Shown here piece after piece: positions 47,401-59,187 of a DNA stretch of 64,000 nt. Position 1 is the stretch's first letter, and each line of letters opens with the position of its first letter. The stretch is taken from NCBI RefSeq assembly GCF_000208745.1, contig NC_030858.1:30430257-30494256 (forward strand). The letters run 5' to 3'. The DNA is from Theobroma cacao. Lineage: Eukaryota; Streptophyta; Magnoliopsida; Malvales; Malvaceae. The notes under the pieces were generated by a model. It saw only the letters and a program-made list of their open reading frames with translations, was not told the origin of the DNA and searched no databases. The position numbers and the translations under genes were made by a program.

Positions 47401-50015
47401 AATGAAGATGTCTTGCAACCATAAGTTGTTCAGGGGAGAAGTTACTTCAAATGTTTTCACTAATCTTTATATCTCTCTATGAAGTAAAGTTTGTCCTCAT
47501 AATACCATTTTCAATTTAACAAATCATAAATCTTTCCCCTAAGTTGATCCTATCAAGAAGAACAAGATAATCCTATATGGAAACAATAATCTAATATATA
47601 CTCTGGCATGTGGATAAAAGCCAAAGCCTTTAGCAAAAAAGGCAATTATCCTATGTGGATAGGCCTTTCTGGCATGTGGATGGCCTAGGTAGGTGCCATG
47701 TGTCCCTCAATTAATGTGTTAGATTTGATTTTATATATTTTTAATTTAAAAATAATTTATAATTACCAATTTAATTGTACTTATTCCTTTTTAAATATCC
47801 ATTATTCTTACTTTCTATGAAAAAGTTACAATTGATTTGGTCTTTAATATAAAATAAATTCAAATTTTAAATAGACAGCTAATTATAATCATCAACATTT
47901 TTCCATATCATCTAATTAGGTACTCAAATATGTTCTTGTTTTCAGGCACTCTAATATGTTGACTGCATATTATTCTTTAATTCATAATTTGAATTCTGAA
48001 TTTATCTAAAAGACAACCAAATTGATTTCATATTTTTGTTTTCATGAAGGGACAATAATGAAGAACTGCAAAAACAAGACAAATTCACACATGTGAAATG
48101 CTTCAACTCCAAAACCTGTACATGTTGTACAAGCTCATATGGCTAATCTCTTCTCTATTATATTTTTGCAGTTCTAAAATTTTCAAATATGTTCCAAGTC
48201 TTATATTTAAATCAATATCTCTTCAATGTCATATGGTGAGATCCAATCACATATCATGGACAATATTATGATTTAACTTGAAGCGGAACTAATATCCAAG
48301 TGAGCCGTCCTAGAATAAAGGGAAATAATTATAGAAGCAGCTAAAAAACTTTATTAGTTTCATTTTTCTAATACCAAGATATAATAATAAAAGGTTTAAG
48401 GTAAGTCATAGTTATTTTCCCCAAATAGCTTAAAAACTTTGATTGAATGCAAATTTTTATTTCAACATTTTGTATATCATGCGCTTTCTTTTTCTTCTAC
48501 ATTTTTATTGGATGTTTGAAATTTTTTAAAACATTTACAAAAGGTTATGTGTCTCACAATCTGTTATTTGGATATAAAAATTTCGTACACGTTATGCATT
48601 TTGAATACTTAAATATAATTGTCAAAATTTTCTATTTGTGTATATATTCACATACATAAAACTACCCCTGCATCACATGGGTCACAAACTAGTTTATTGC
48701 GATACTCACAACATGTGCAATGTCCCTCCGAGCTGTCTTTTGAGCACTTTTTCCCAGTTGGGCAAGCCTTTCCAGTTGTTCCAAATTCAAACCTACAGAT
48801 AGTAAAAACTAGCAAAATTAGAGCACCAGAAAACTGTTTGAATAATGATAGTAAATTTCAATAATTGCAGATGTCTAGCTAAGAGCTTGGTTAAAGCAAA
48901 AAGGAACAAATCAAGTGTAGTGTGGAAAAATCCAGCCATGCCAACATTGTATGAAGTATTTAAGAACGTTGAAAACATAAGCTTAGTCCATTGAATTACC
49001 ATGAACTATTAGAATGCTCTTCTCATTACACATCGCAAATCTAAAGAAAAAACTGGTCAGGTTGGCTTATGGTCCCTAGTTTTAATCAATAAATGCAAAT
49101 CGCAAATTCGGTTTATGCCAACCCCAGTAATGTTTGCTGACTTCTATCTACTGCTCTAAGCATGGCTATACATACTAATGTTATGTTTCAATTTCTGGAG
49201 AATAAAGTAGTAATATATTACATGATCATTGATCAATACTCCAAAAACAACAAAGCAAGTAACATTAATCCTCATCAAAACACTCATTTTAAATATAAAC
49301 ATAAAAAGGGCTTAAAAATAAAGACCTGCGCACGGTATGCCATCAAGAATAGCAATGGTAGCAGGAACAGCTCCATTGTCCCTCACAATCGCCTCCACCT
49401 CCTTGGCTGTTTCAAAATTCTGAGGATATGGCATTCCTAGAAACAAACACAAAAACACACACACACACACATATAAAAACATCCAACAAATTACATTTGA
49501 CAGACCTCCAATGAAATTTATCACTATAAAACATGAACCTTGACATTGGGTTAGTTCCAATATATTGGTTTTCTTTTTTTCCAATAAATTGCCAAAGAAA
49601 AATCAAACTCTACAATTTGAATATTCTTAAAAAGAAAAGTTGATAAGCTCCCCCATTTGTTAAAATTTTTTTTCAATTTCAAGAATCCAGAATATTCCAA
49701 CAATGAGTTTTATTTCCATTATCCATCAAAAGAAACAGAGCTCCCCAAAGTTCAAACAATAACCAAGACAAAAGAAGTTGACAAATATAAACATAAAAAA
49801 AAAAGAGAAAGAAAGTATGATATGAAAAGAGTACCGTGGGAAATGATGGTGGACTCAAGAGCAACAACAGGGTGGCCACTTGACAAAGCCTCAGAGACTT
49901 CTGCAGATACTTTGACTAAAGCGTTTGAGTTCGTTGGGCGAAGATGGTTGCTGAGATTCGATAGTCTTTTCAGAGCTGACGACGACGCTGATGATGATGA
50001 TGAAGAAGACGCCAT
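44457..50015 (-). CDS. PUMY: Pseudouridine-5'-phosphate glycosidase (peroxisomal), 11 exons
   Basis: The enzyme splits pseudouridine monophosphate into uracil and ribose 5-phosphate (PsuG/IndA family). Exons on the minus strand: 50015-49835, 49436-49326, 48792-48710, 46858-46799, 46664-46604, 46196-46090, 45982-45905, 45231-45186, 45077-44957, 44840-44755, 44527-44457. They join in frame to 334 residues with no stop. Family blocks: '[11 protein letters not shown]' (Glu54), '[13 protein letters not shown]', '[13 protein letters not shown]', 'MDISSDL' (Asp168), '[17 protein letters not shown]' (Lys189, aligned with the catalytic Lys of E. coli PsuG), '[13 protein letters not shown]' and '[10 protein letters not shown]'. 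Residues 17-25 (RLSNLSNHL) fit a PTS2 peroxisome signal, agreeing with peroxisomal PUMY of Arabidopsis. Intron 10 looks U12-type. It likely works and is divergent with the next gene. Confidence 0.95.
44528..44754 (-). other. U12-type intron 10 of PUMY
   Basis: The donor reads A|GTATCCTTAAG, matching the minor-spliceosome consensus RTATCCTT. The 3' part reads TTTTCTTAACTAAGCTTGAG|A; TTTCTTAACT is one base from the U12 branch-site consensus TTCCTTAACT and lies about 11 nt before the splice site, as required. The acceptor lacks a polypyrimidine tract, also typical. The intron is phase 1. Confidence 0.8.
47590..48692 (+). mobile_element. Non-autonomous Helitron in PUMY intron 3
   Basis: The element begins TC (TCTAATATATACTCTGGCATG) and ends CACAAACTAG, inserted exactly between A (47,589) and T (48,693), the Helitron target. 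About 10 nt before the CTAG end is a hairpin ACCCCTG-CATCA-CATGGGT (stem of seven with one mismatch). The 5' part AAAGCCAAAGCCTTTAGCAAAAAAGGC resembles plant Helitron 5' ends. The element is 1,103 bp and has no RepHel coding sequence. It lies in sense-neutral intron space 17 bp from exon 3 of PUMY, on the opposite strand. Confidence 0.8.
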
Positions 50016-50400
50016 TTTTCCAAGAGCTATTGAAGCGCCTTTGCGGTGCGGTGCGATGCGTTCCTTTTATGGAGCGTCAAAGAAGATTTGACTGATTGAC
50101 GGGAAAAGAGGGAAGTTTGTATTTCCAATTCCAGTCTGATTCTTCAGCAGTGAGCACCGGTTGAAAAGATAAAAAATGAAATGAATTTGACTTTTCTTTT
50201 TCCCTTTCTGTGTTTGTTTTCCTCTTCCTAAGAAATGTGGTTGTCTTTACTTTATTTCACCTTAATTTTCTTTTTATTCTTAATTAAAGAATTTCTATAA
50301 TATCAGGGACATTTTAGCCAAAGCGGCGGGAAATATAACCACCACAAAACGGTCCCTCCCCCTTTTTTCCCTATTTGCAACAATTTGTTTTCATGTTTTC
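50016..50400. promoter_or_regulatory. Bidirectional promoter between PUMY and the Rossmann-fold gene
   Basis: The two start codons are 385 bp apart and face away from each other. The region is CT-rich on the plus strand side (50,190-50,290) and has an E2F-like site GGCGGGAAA at 50,325-50,333 (complement TTTCCCGCC, matching TTTSSCGC), 68 bp before the plus-strand ATG. No clear TATA box is positioned for either gene. Confidence 0.6.
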
Positions 50401-53400
50401 ATGGCTACCAAGCTCTCCGTCGCTTTCCCATTCCCTCTCGAGAGATCCTCAAAACCATTTCAAAGAATCTCTGTTTTGGCTCTTCCACAGCTGAATCTTT
50501 GTCATGGGTTTTGCTTCTCCAAGAGAAACTCTGGCTTTAGAGGCCTATCTGTGAATGCACTCAAAGAAGAAGTAATCCATTCAGCAAATTCAGAAACTAC
50601 CCTTCATTCCCAAACAACTCTCCCTACTTCCTCTAAGCTTGTTCTTGTCATTGGGGCCTCCGGCGGCGTTGGTGAGCTCTCTTTCCTGCTTTTCTTTCCC
50701 TTCTGGTTTTGCATTTTTATAGTTCTACTGTATTGCTTATTTGGAGCTGTTACTTGTGAATTTATTCATTAAACAGTGTATTTGGCTTGGCTGGCATATT
50801 TCTTTTCTCTCTCTCTCTTCTTTTTTTTTTTTTTTTCTATTTTTAGAGGAAGCCAATTAGTTCTTTTATTGAGTTCCCTTTGAATGGAAATAAGAGTTAC
50901 TTGGCTGTTGCTTTTGCTAGGCTCCTTCTAGTTGTCGTGTTTACTCTTTTTGCTATCATATTTAAGGGGGTAATCAATAGTAGAATGCTTGAGCTCAACT
51001 CAACTACAAAACTTGAGGCTTGGAAATTGGCACAAGCTCAAGCTCAATTAAGGTTTTAATTAGCATACATGACTTTCCCTTAAGATGAAACTTGATTCAG
51101 CCAAGCTCAACCCAAGCAGGCTTGATTATACTGTTCTATATATAGCATATTGTTTTATCACATTACATTTATACATGCACATTTCATCAGACTTGGAACA
51201 AAATCTTAAGTTCATTTGATTTGAGTATTAAAACACTCAAACTTGTCTCGACTGCATGCATGAGATTAAACTTGATTTAAATGATGTAGCCATTTGCTTA
51301 CACACTTAACCAGACTAGATGTATAAATAAGTGAGGAGGTGAGAGAGAGTGTCTTATAATTTATTTTTTATTCATATTTGAGGATTTGGGCTTCAACTGA
51401 TCCCTTGGTGTACTATAAAACCAGTTAAACAAAAGGTAGGATTTATTAGTAACCTTTGGTAAATAAAAAGAAACTAACAAGGGTAGCGACGGACACAAGT
51501 ATCATTGGACTTTGGCAAAAAGAAGCAATATCCTTAAGCACCTGCTTCATATTTCTTCATTCAGCCATTGTTGCATTCATCTTTCTGCAACCACCTCCAT
51601 GGCGATGGTTTCTCAAAACACGCCCGCTGCATCTGTAATAATATAATTTCCTGCAAGAAACAACAAATATTCAGTCATTTTCTGGGCACTGTCTCACAAA
51701 TTTTGGTTATATAAAGAAAATAAATTGTCATCTTAAGCTTTATGTTTTGATATAGAGAATATGACTTTAAATATGAATTTTCCATCTTTCAACATTGTTT
51801 TTTAGTGGATAGATAGAAGATGATGATAGCAACCTAAGCAACACCATTAAGAATAGTCATTAAATAGTATATTCACATTTTGGCTGCTATAACTCAATTG
51901 GAAATTTGAGGATTAATATAATAGCCAATTAGAGATAAATCTAGAGGCAAGTTGTTGAGAGTGTGGAAAGAAGCATGTCAGCTTTTGTACCTATTATCAC
52001 CATATGATTAATTGTGAAGATATCTTACAATTATAGTTTGTATATTATGCTAAGATTAACTTGTTCTAAGTGAGCATATAAATTATAATTACTATAGACT
52101 GTAAAAATAAGTAAACTGAGTTATTTCTCTTTCACTTGATACAATCCTGCCTCTTAGCATTATCTCCAAAGTGATTTTCCTCAAAATTTCAACCTGTTCT
52201 TTTCTTCCTGCCCTTTGCATTGGTTGCAATATTCAACCTTTTAGCTTTGGTAATATGGTAACTTATACCTAACATGATTTCTATAGGTTTAAATCCATTT
52301 AATTGAAAACAAATTCAAATAAGCTCTACAGACAGCTTATATTTTAACATTTAAAATATATTCAAATTTTCAAATATACTTGACAAGTATATGATTCTAG
52401 GTGAAAGTAAAACTACTGATTAAAGTTCGTTTACATGAACTGAAGTTCATCCACTCTTAATCTTGTTTTTTGCACTAAATGGAAAATGAAATGAATGGCT
52501 AGCTACTTTTTAAAGCCAGGGATAACAACCACATGTTGTTGCTTCTAGTATTTATGCAACGAATTTGAGTGGAGAGTATCTATTTCTAGTATTTCATTTC
52601 CTTAAAGGAGCATAAGCAGCAAAATTTTCTTGTGCACTCCATATATTTTCTTTATTACCATATTTATCTGCCACGTTAGCATACAAGGAATGTATATCAG
52701 TATATGATAATTGTCCATATATAATCAGATGTATAAATCTATTCCAATGAATAAATAGGATATTCTTATTTACCAATTTGGTTGTATTGCATTGTATTGG
52801 ACACACTAACGTTAATCCTTTTAATAAGCTGTAAACGAGCTTTAACTTCATCAGCACTATAACACAAAATTTTCTTCCTATTAATTTAAATCGTGTTATT
52901 CGATTTAACTTCACCATGCACTAATAACCTTAGAAAGTAATAAAGGAGATTTTTTTTTTTTTTTATTTCCTAAGGATGTAAGACACCTATATATTTTATT
53001 GCACATTCCAGAATCAGTTAACCATATGCCCATAATATTTTCTGCTAAATATATATAAAGTATAATTACTTCACCTTGACTAGTAAAAAGTCTAAAAATC
53101 TTCTTTCAAGTGTAAGTAGCCTGTATGGATAGTATCATTTTTTCCACAAACTAATCATCTCATGATCCCTTGTAGATAATAATGTCATATAGCTATGTTT
53201 GATCTGTCAGCAAACAATAGTTCAACATATTCTCAAACAATAATTTACAGCCTGAATGTGGTATCAAATAGTTTTTTGTTAAGCTCCCATGTCAACTGAC
53301 TTAGACTTGGGGCTGTGATTAGTTATGCTTTTAAAAATCGAGTTAATCATAAGCTTTAGATAAATACTAAAGTAGTGACATTAAGCCTCCATTTCATGAC

Positions 53401-56400
53401 ATAGTTCAAACTCGCAAGGGTTCAATGTAGATTCTAGATCTATGCAGCTCATATACTGATGAAGTTAAGATCCAACAATTCACTTCCTCAATAATGCTGA
53501 ATAAGCATATGCATGTTAAGGTAGAGCTCATATTAAAGAATGTCAGACATATGAATGTTGGTGTAGATGTTATTAAAGCAGTTAAGCTAATCACTTTGTC
53601 AAAGCAGATTCTCAAAAAATTTGGAGATGTGGAAGGTCTTCCCCTTTGACTAAGTTATATAGTCTCATCTTGGTCATATACAAATTCTGCTTGACCATGA
53701 CTTAAATGTTTTATTGCTCCTGTATCTACAATCCAACCAAGAACAAAAATGTGCAAACAAACATAAGTAATAAGACAACCATGTATGCATTTATACTTCT
53801 TCGGATTAGTGCATTTGCAAGCAAAGTAGCCCAATGAACTTTACTTGTAATCAATGCCAAAACTTCTCTTGTTATTTATTATATCAGCAAATTGTTCTCT
53901 TTTTTCAGGGCAGTTGGTAGTGGCATCTTTGCTGAACCGGAACATCAAATCATGCCTACTATTAAGAGATCCTGAGAAAGCAACTACTCTGTTTGGTAAC
54001 CAAGACGAAGAGAAGCTACAGGTGGAATTGTCATCTGATTCTTGAATAATGCATGGTCATTGATTATGTTCCTTACATTTGATTTTTATGTTGTAAACAG
54101 TGTTCTTGCTTTAAATTTTTGTCTGTCTTCAGGATGTAAATGTAAAATTTTACCGTAAAGAGCTTTTAAAACTTGATAGGTTTTTAAAGGGGACACTCGA
54201 AATCCAGCAGATCTAGATCCATCTATATTTGAGGTTTGTGCTTCACATTTAACCAGCAAACCTTTTCTTTTTTTCCATTTATTTTCTTGGTACATGACAT
54301 TAATTTGGCCCAGTTTGGAATTTCCAAATGTATTGATCTTTCGCAAATTTTGTGTAGGGGGTTACGCATGTGATTTGTTGCACTGGAACAACTGCATTTC
54401 CTTCCAAGAGATGGGATGGGGATAATACACCGGAAAGAGTAGGTCAGAATTTTCTGTTGATATAGCAATAAATTCAATATATTATTATCAACATTTTAAT
54501 TTGGCCTTTGTCCATGGATTATTACTAGCTTAGTAATGAATAATAAACATAATCATCAAACTTGGTAGATGTCTTAACTGCTTGTGCATTAACTTATTCA
54601 TCCTCTGTACCTGGATTGTTGACAAACAAGCTATGGTCATTTTAGTATTCATACATCTTTCTACAGAACCAATCATATCTACCACTTCAGTGCATCTATT
54701 ATACCACATGTGTCTACGTGCACACGGACAAGGACAGAGCCAGTGGGGTGCCTAGGAGGGCCATGACTGCCCTTGGCTTTTCCAAACTTATTTCCTAGCC
54801 CACCTAAGTTTTTTCATCAATTTTTTAAGTAATCCTCATCTGGCTTCCCTTGAGCTTATTGAACCCTTTTAATTGTAAATTAACTTTTCCAAATTTTTTA
54901 CGTTATTCGTGATTTTTTTTTAAATTTATTAAATGTATAAACATTTTTAATCCAAATTTCCTTATATTTTGTAGAATTGCTTGCATGATCATTTCTTTTA
55001 TTTTGCATATTATTTGAAAAACATTGAATATAATATATGATGCTTTTTATGCAAATAAAATTCAAACTAATTTATTTATTTTAAAGATCATGAAAATTAT
55101 CAAATATTACTCTATCAATAACTTAAAAAGTATTGCCCCCCTTAGCTTCCGGTCCTGCATTCTGTCCCTCCGAATGGCCTCATGCATACATGCACAAGCA
55201 CACTTAGAGACACAGTTATATTCATCCAATGGTTTTGACTATGTTGTATTCTTTAAAGATTGGGAGGGTGTAAGGAATCTCGTATCTGCATTGCCTTCAT
55301 CATTAAAGAGAGTAGTTCTTGTTTCATCAGTTGGTGTAACCAAGTTCAATGAACTACCATGGAGGTAATATGAGTAATTAGTTGGAATATCTTTTGGATG
55401 TTAAATTATGAAGTTCATGATGACTTGCCTCTCTCTCTGTTAGCATTACACAGATTGTCTGGATATTCTTTTTTTTCCAATTGTTATGCTAAGATGTGCA
55501 CTTCTCATTCACTGAACCATAAAGGTCCCCATGTTGGATTACATGCTGAAAGAAAACTGAAAAATCATCCATCCATTGTTCAACCTCTGTTATTCAAGGC
55601 CTATATTGAGAAATTGCAATTGCAGCCTCATATAAAATGCAAATGGACTGTTATAAACTCAGTAGTCACTACTTAGTTCTGCCACATAATAAAGTATATT
55701 ATCCTTCATAGATAATCTTTGCTGAGGTCTCATGGCATTCAGTTCTTTAGTGACACCCTTTTGATCACTTTTGACATATGTTAAGCACCATGAGCCAAAT
55801 AGTTCAGAATATACCTGATCATCAAAATTTGAAGCACGCATGTAGCTATTTGGGTATTTGGTTTTGAGCTTTCTATTATGTCTTGTTTAGCTACCATCCA
55901 AATAGTCAAACAATGAATGCCATTATATGGCTTTCTCATGAACAGGATACATATTTTTTCGTGACTTCAAACTTCACATGCATTATTATTCTACTGTATA
56001 AATTATTTTGGTGAAAGAGCTTGTCCTGCCCTCCCCTCCCCTGCCCCCTCCCAAATAAAGGGAGACCAAAAAAAACAAAGGAATCTACTTAATAGTATAT
56101 AATAATCACAATCCACTTCATCTGATTATATGATTTAACTTAGTCTGGTATCAAACTATTGAAGGTCCTTGCTGTGCACCTATTAATACTGCTTTTTGCT
56201 GCAAAATATCTGAGGGCTGATTGGTTTGCAGCTAAATCTTCTTATCAACTCTATATTTTGACTTTATTTTTGTCAGCATTATGAACCTATTTGGGGTTCT
56301 CAAATATAAAAAGAAAGGGGAAGATTTTCTTCGCAAGTCTGGCCTTCCATTTACCATCATCAGGTAAGTGGCTAACGATAATATTTTTATCTCTTGATAG

Positions 56401-58451
56401 TATTGTTCTTGCATGCTTTTTCAAACTATACTCTTTTGTGTATAGAGCTGGTAGATTGACAGATGGGCCTTACACATCATATGATCTTAATACTTTGCTT
56501 AAAGCTACTGCCGGGCAACGCCGTGCAGTTCTAATCGGCCAAGGTATGTTAAAGCAGGTTTTATAATCGGACTTATTGTAAAAATTTTTTGTATTAAGTT
56601 ATCAAATGTAATTAATCTGCAATCATAGAAGGTAAAAAGTTTGAATGATTTTAACAACAGTATTTTTTGGGCCAGGAGTTAGTTGGTCTCTCACCATCGA
56701 TTTCTTTTAATTCAGTTACTGTTAACATATAAATATTACAGTTTATCCCTTTAATTGTTGGAGAAACTTATTCACAGGCCCTAATTTAATTGTTTAAGCT
56801 TTAAGGTTGAACAATCCCTTAACGTATTATCAAAGCCTCTATGACCTAGTGGTCTAGAGTTTGAGTTTTGGCTTTCCTATTATAATGATAATAATTCAAT
56901 TTCAACTGAAGGTATATGGTGGGCTTGTGTTTAGTCCATGCTTTCAAGTCAATGAACTTGCGTGTAATGGAGTGTGCTAGAATCTGGAATCTACACTTGG
57001 ACCTTACTACAAGTTAAATTTAATTTAATTTTTTTATCTATAAAAAAACCAATAATTTTGACAGTGAAATCAATATGACCAGCTATTGCCTTGATAATGA
57101 CATTTTAAGTTATGCTGCAGGGATGACAGATTTTAACACAAATGGTTAAGTATATTATAAGCTGTCCATTTTATTAACATTCCTGTGTTTTTCTTCAAAA
57201 ATGGCGCAGGAGATAAACTGGTGGGAGAGGTCAGCAGGCTTGTGGTTGCTGAAGCTTGCATACAAGCTCTGGAAATAGAATTTACAGAAGGCAAAATATA
57301 TGAAATCAACTCAGTTGAGGTAAGTATTGAGATTTGATAGAAAGAGATTAAGGGTAAATGTAGGCATTCCACACATGCAATCATTACATTTTAGTTTTTC
57401 TGCAATTCAAGATCAATGCAATATGAACATAGAATCATTGAGACCAGTGTGATTATTGAAAATGACAGATTAATGACTAGGGCTAATGGTGCTATACTGA
57501 AGTATTCTTAAAACAATTTCACTCTGTAAAATGTCTCATCTAAATTTAGCATGGTAAGTTATTGTTTTCAAAGTATTAGAATTATTGAACCAAATGTAAA
57601 TTCTTTGTATGTTCACTTCAGAAAAGCCAAAGTAATTGCTGGTTGGCTATTACTTTCTGTTAACCTGGTAATTATCTTGCCATGGTGTGTATCTTTCTTG
57701 AAACTCTCTATGTTATGTAAAACAACTATTTTTAAGCCCTTCAATTATACCAAATTTAATCCTAGCAATTGAACACCGACATCATTGCAGTAGGTATATA
57801 ATGAACTTTTAGATTCCGATGCAACTCTTTTACCCTGAAAGATTATGTTTCTAAAAATTTTTGGCTCCACCGTTTGGTTTTGCTATATCGTTTCTTGCAA
57901 GAGCAGATGATTTCAACCACTGTCTTTCTCTCTTTGATTTATAGTTCTGATTATACTTCACGAATACTGGTAAATGCCAAACACAAAATTAATAATCCTC
58001 TAACACAATTTTTGTGGAGCAATGCAAAAATATATATTCCAGTCTTAAGAGCTCTCTCTTTATGTGAAAATACTATTAGGATCAGACTGTATTTGACAAA
58101 ACCCTTCGGAGGACCCCTGCTTTGAAGGTACCGACACTAGGCTATAATTTTTCATTTATTGTGCATTTTATGTTTTAGAAGTCTCAACTTAAATTGTCTA
58201 ATCTTGTGAAATTATGGTCTGAATCTTTTAGAAAGAATATGTGCTTTACTAAAAATGTGTTATATATATATATATATATTTTGCTCTTCATCCTGGCTTG
58301 CATATTAGTGTAATGCACTATGTTCTTGCATTAACTTTTGTAAAGATCATAGTTTTAACCACGATTGAGAAGTTGCTTTATTTTGCAGGGGGAAGGACCT
58401 GGTACTGATCCAGAAAAGTGGCAGGAGCTATTTAAAACAGCCCAAGCATAG
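50401..58451 (+). CDS. NAD(P)-binding Rossmann-fold protein, atypical SDR, plastid-type, nine exons
   Basis: Exons: 50401-50671, 53909-54021, 54180-54233, 54358-54442, 55259-55364, 56277-56363, 56446-56543, 57210-57319, 58389-58451. They join in frame to 328 residues with GT-AG introns. Residues 1-75 are Ser/basic-rich, like a chloroplast transit peptide. Then come 'KLVLVIGASGGVGQLVVASLL' with the GxxGxxG dinucleotide site (Gly85, Gly88, Gly91), 'CLLLRDPEK', 'VFKGDTRNP', 'GVTHVICCTGTTAFPSKRW', 'LKRVVLVSSVGV', 'GLPFTIIRAGRLTDGP', 'LVGEVSRLVVAEACIQAL' and 'YEINSVEGEGPG'. These resemble the NmrA/TIC62-like atypical SDRs, and the Arabidopsis gene At1g72640 appears closest from memory. The usual YxxxK catalytic pair is not evident. 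The substrate is unknown. It diverges from PUMY. Confidence 0.93.
53655..53738 (-). pseudogene. Copia-type aspartic protease fragment in intron 1
   Basis: Minus-strand translation gives 'GWIVDTGAIKHLSHGQAEF'. The 'W-I-V-D-T-G-A' core is the active-site block of retrotransposon proteases (usually W-I-(I/V)-D-(S/T)-G-A-S-x-H-(M/L)). It is short, ends in a stop and is followed (53,615-53,406) by a further open piece, so it is a relic inside the 3.2-kb intron 1. Confidence 0.55.
54732..55167. mobile_element. Possible MITE in intron 4
   Basis: The left end GGACAGAGCCAGTGGGGTGCC and the complement of the right end GGACAGAATGCAGGACCGGAAG share GGACAGA and a later AG(G)AGGG / AAGGGGGGC tract. The 'GGA(C/G)-GAGCCAG' start is common in plant non-autonomous DNA elements. 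The interior is AT-rich. No target duplication was found, so the borders are tentative. Confidence 0.4.
56815..57045 (+). mobile_element. Possible SINE remnant in intron 7
   Basis: The sequence CTATGACCTAGTGGTCTAGAGTTTGAGTTTTGG resembles A-box and B-box promoter words of tRNA-derived SINEs, and the segment ends in a T-rich tract near 57,035, a common SINE tail in plants. No target duplication was identified. Confidence 0.35.
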
Positions 58452-59187
58452 TGACCTGATTCAGTAAACAGCAAGGATGTGGCCAGAGTGAAGAATTCAT
58501 ACTGCTTTATTCACTGTGTATAAAATGCATATAGCTATAATATCCTGCTGCCGATTTCATGAGCAGCACAACGGGCATTATATTCATCTCTTGTAACAAT
58601 TATGATCGTCTTTGCAATCCCCCTGTAAGAGTTAAAACATTGTTTTGGAATTAATCTTATAAGCAGAAGAAACTTTGACCTTTTGTCTTAACTCGAATTG
58701 GTTTCTCATATTGCCCAATTTATTTTGGAGAGAGAGAGAGAGAGTTGGAGGGGCTATATCTGTCAAAGTGGAAAGCCAAACTCTTGCAAGGAGATTTTCT
58801 AAAGCAGTGTGGTTTAGAAACAAATACAAAAGGAAGAGTACCTCTCTACACTTAATCAGAAGAAACAAATATCATTAAGGAGACCGATAATAGAAAGATA
58901 ATAGTTAAAGGTCCACAATGAGACTAGAACCCTTTTTTTTTCTTAATCACAGCAGTAAAATAAACCAGAGAATAAAGGTCTCAGTGACAACCAAGGAGGG
59001 TATATGACAAATTATTGGCAGATGCCCAATCCGCAGTCCGTTTCACCTAACACATAATAGCAAAAGCACAAGCAAAATTTAAATTTGGTGCTTCTTGAGC
59101 AGATGTGGATCAAAAAGAGGATAGTGAAAAGGATGTATTTTAACCCAACAGCAGATTACTGAAAATATTGGAAATTTGATTTAATGA
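58452..59187. other. Convergent 3' region between the Rossmann gene and APC11
   Basis: The stop codons face each other 736 bp apart. No other gene is seen. A (GA)n run lies at 58,731-58,744. The 3' UTRs of the two genes probably fill much of the space. Confidence 0.5.

Noticed and set aside
49657..50091. 144-codon forward frame at the start of PUMY
   Set aside because: It is antisense to PUMY exon 1 and the adjoining intron; the run of Asp codons mirrors the Ser codons of PUMY.
55024..55368. 114-codon forward frame
   Set aside because: Only its last third is exon 5 of the Rossmann gene; the rest is intron sequence read through the acceptor.
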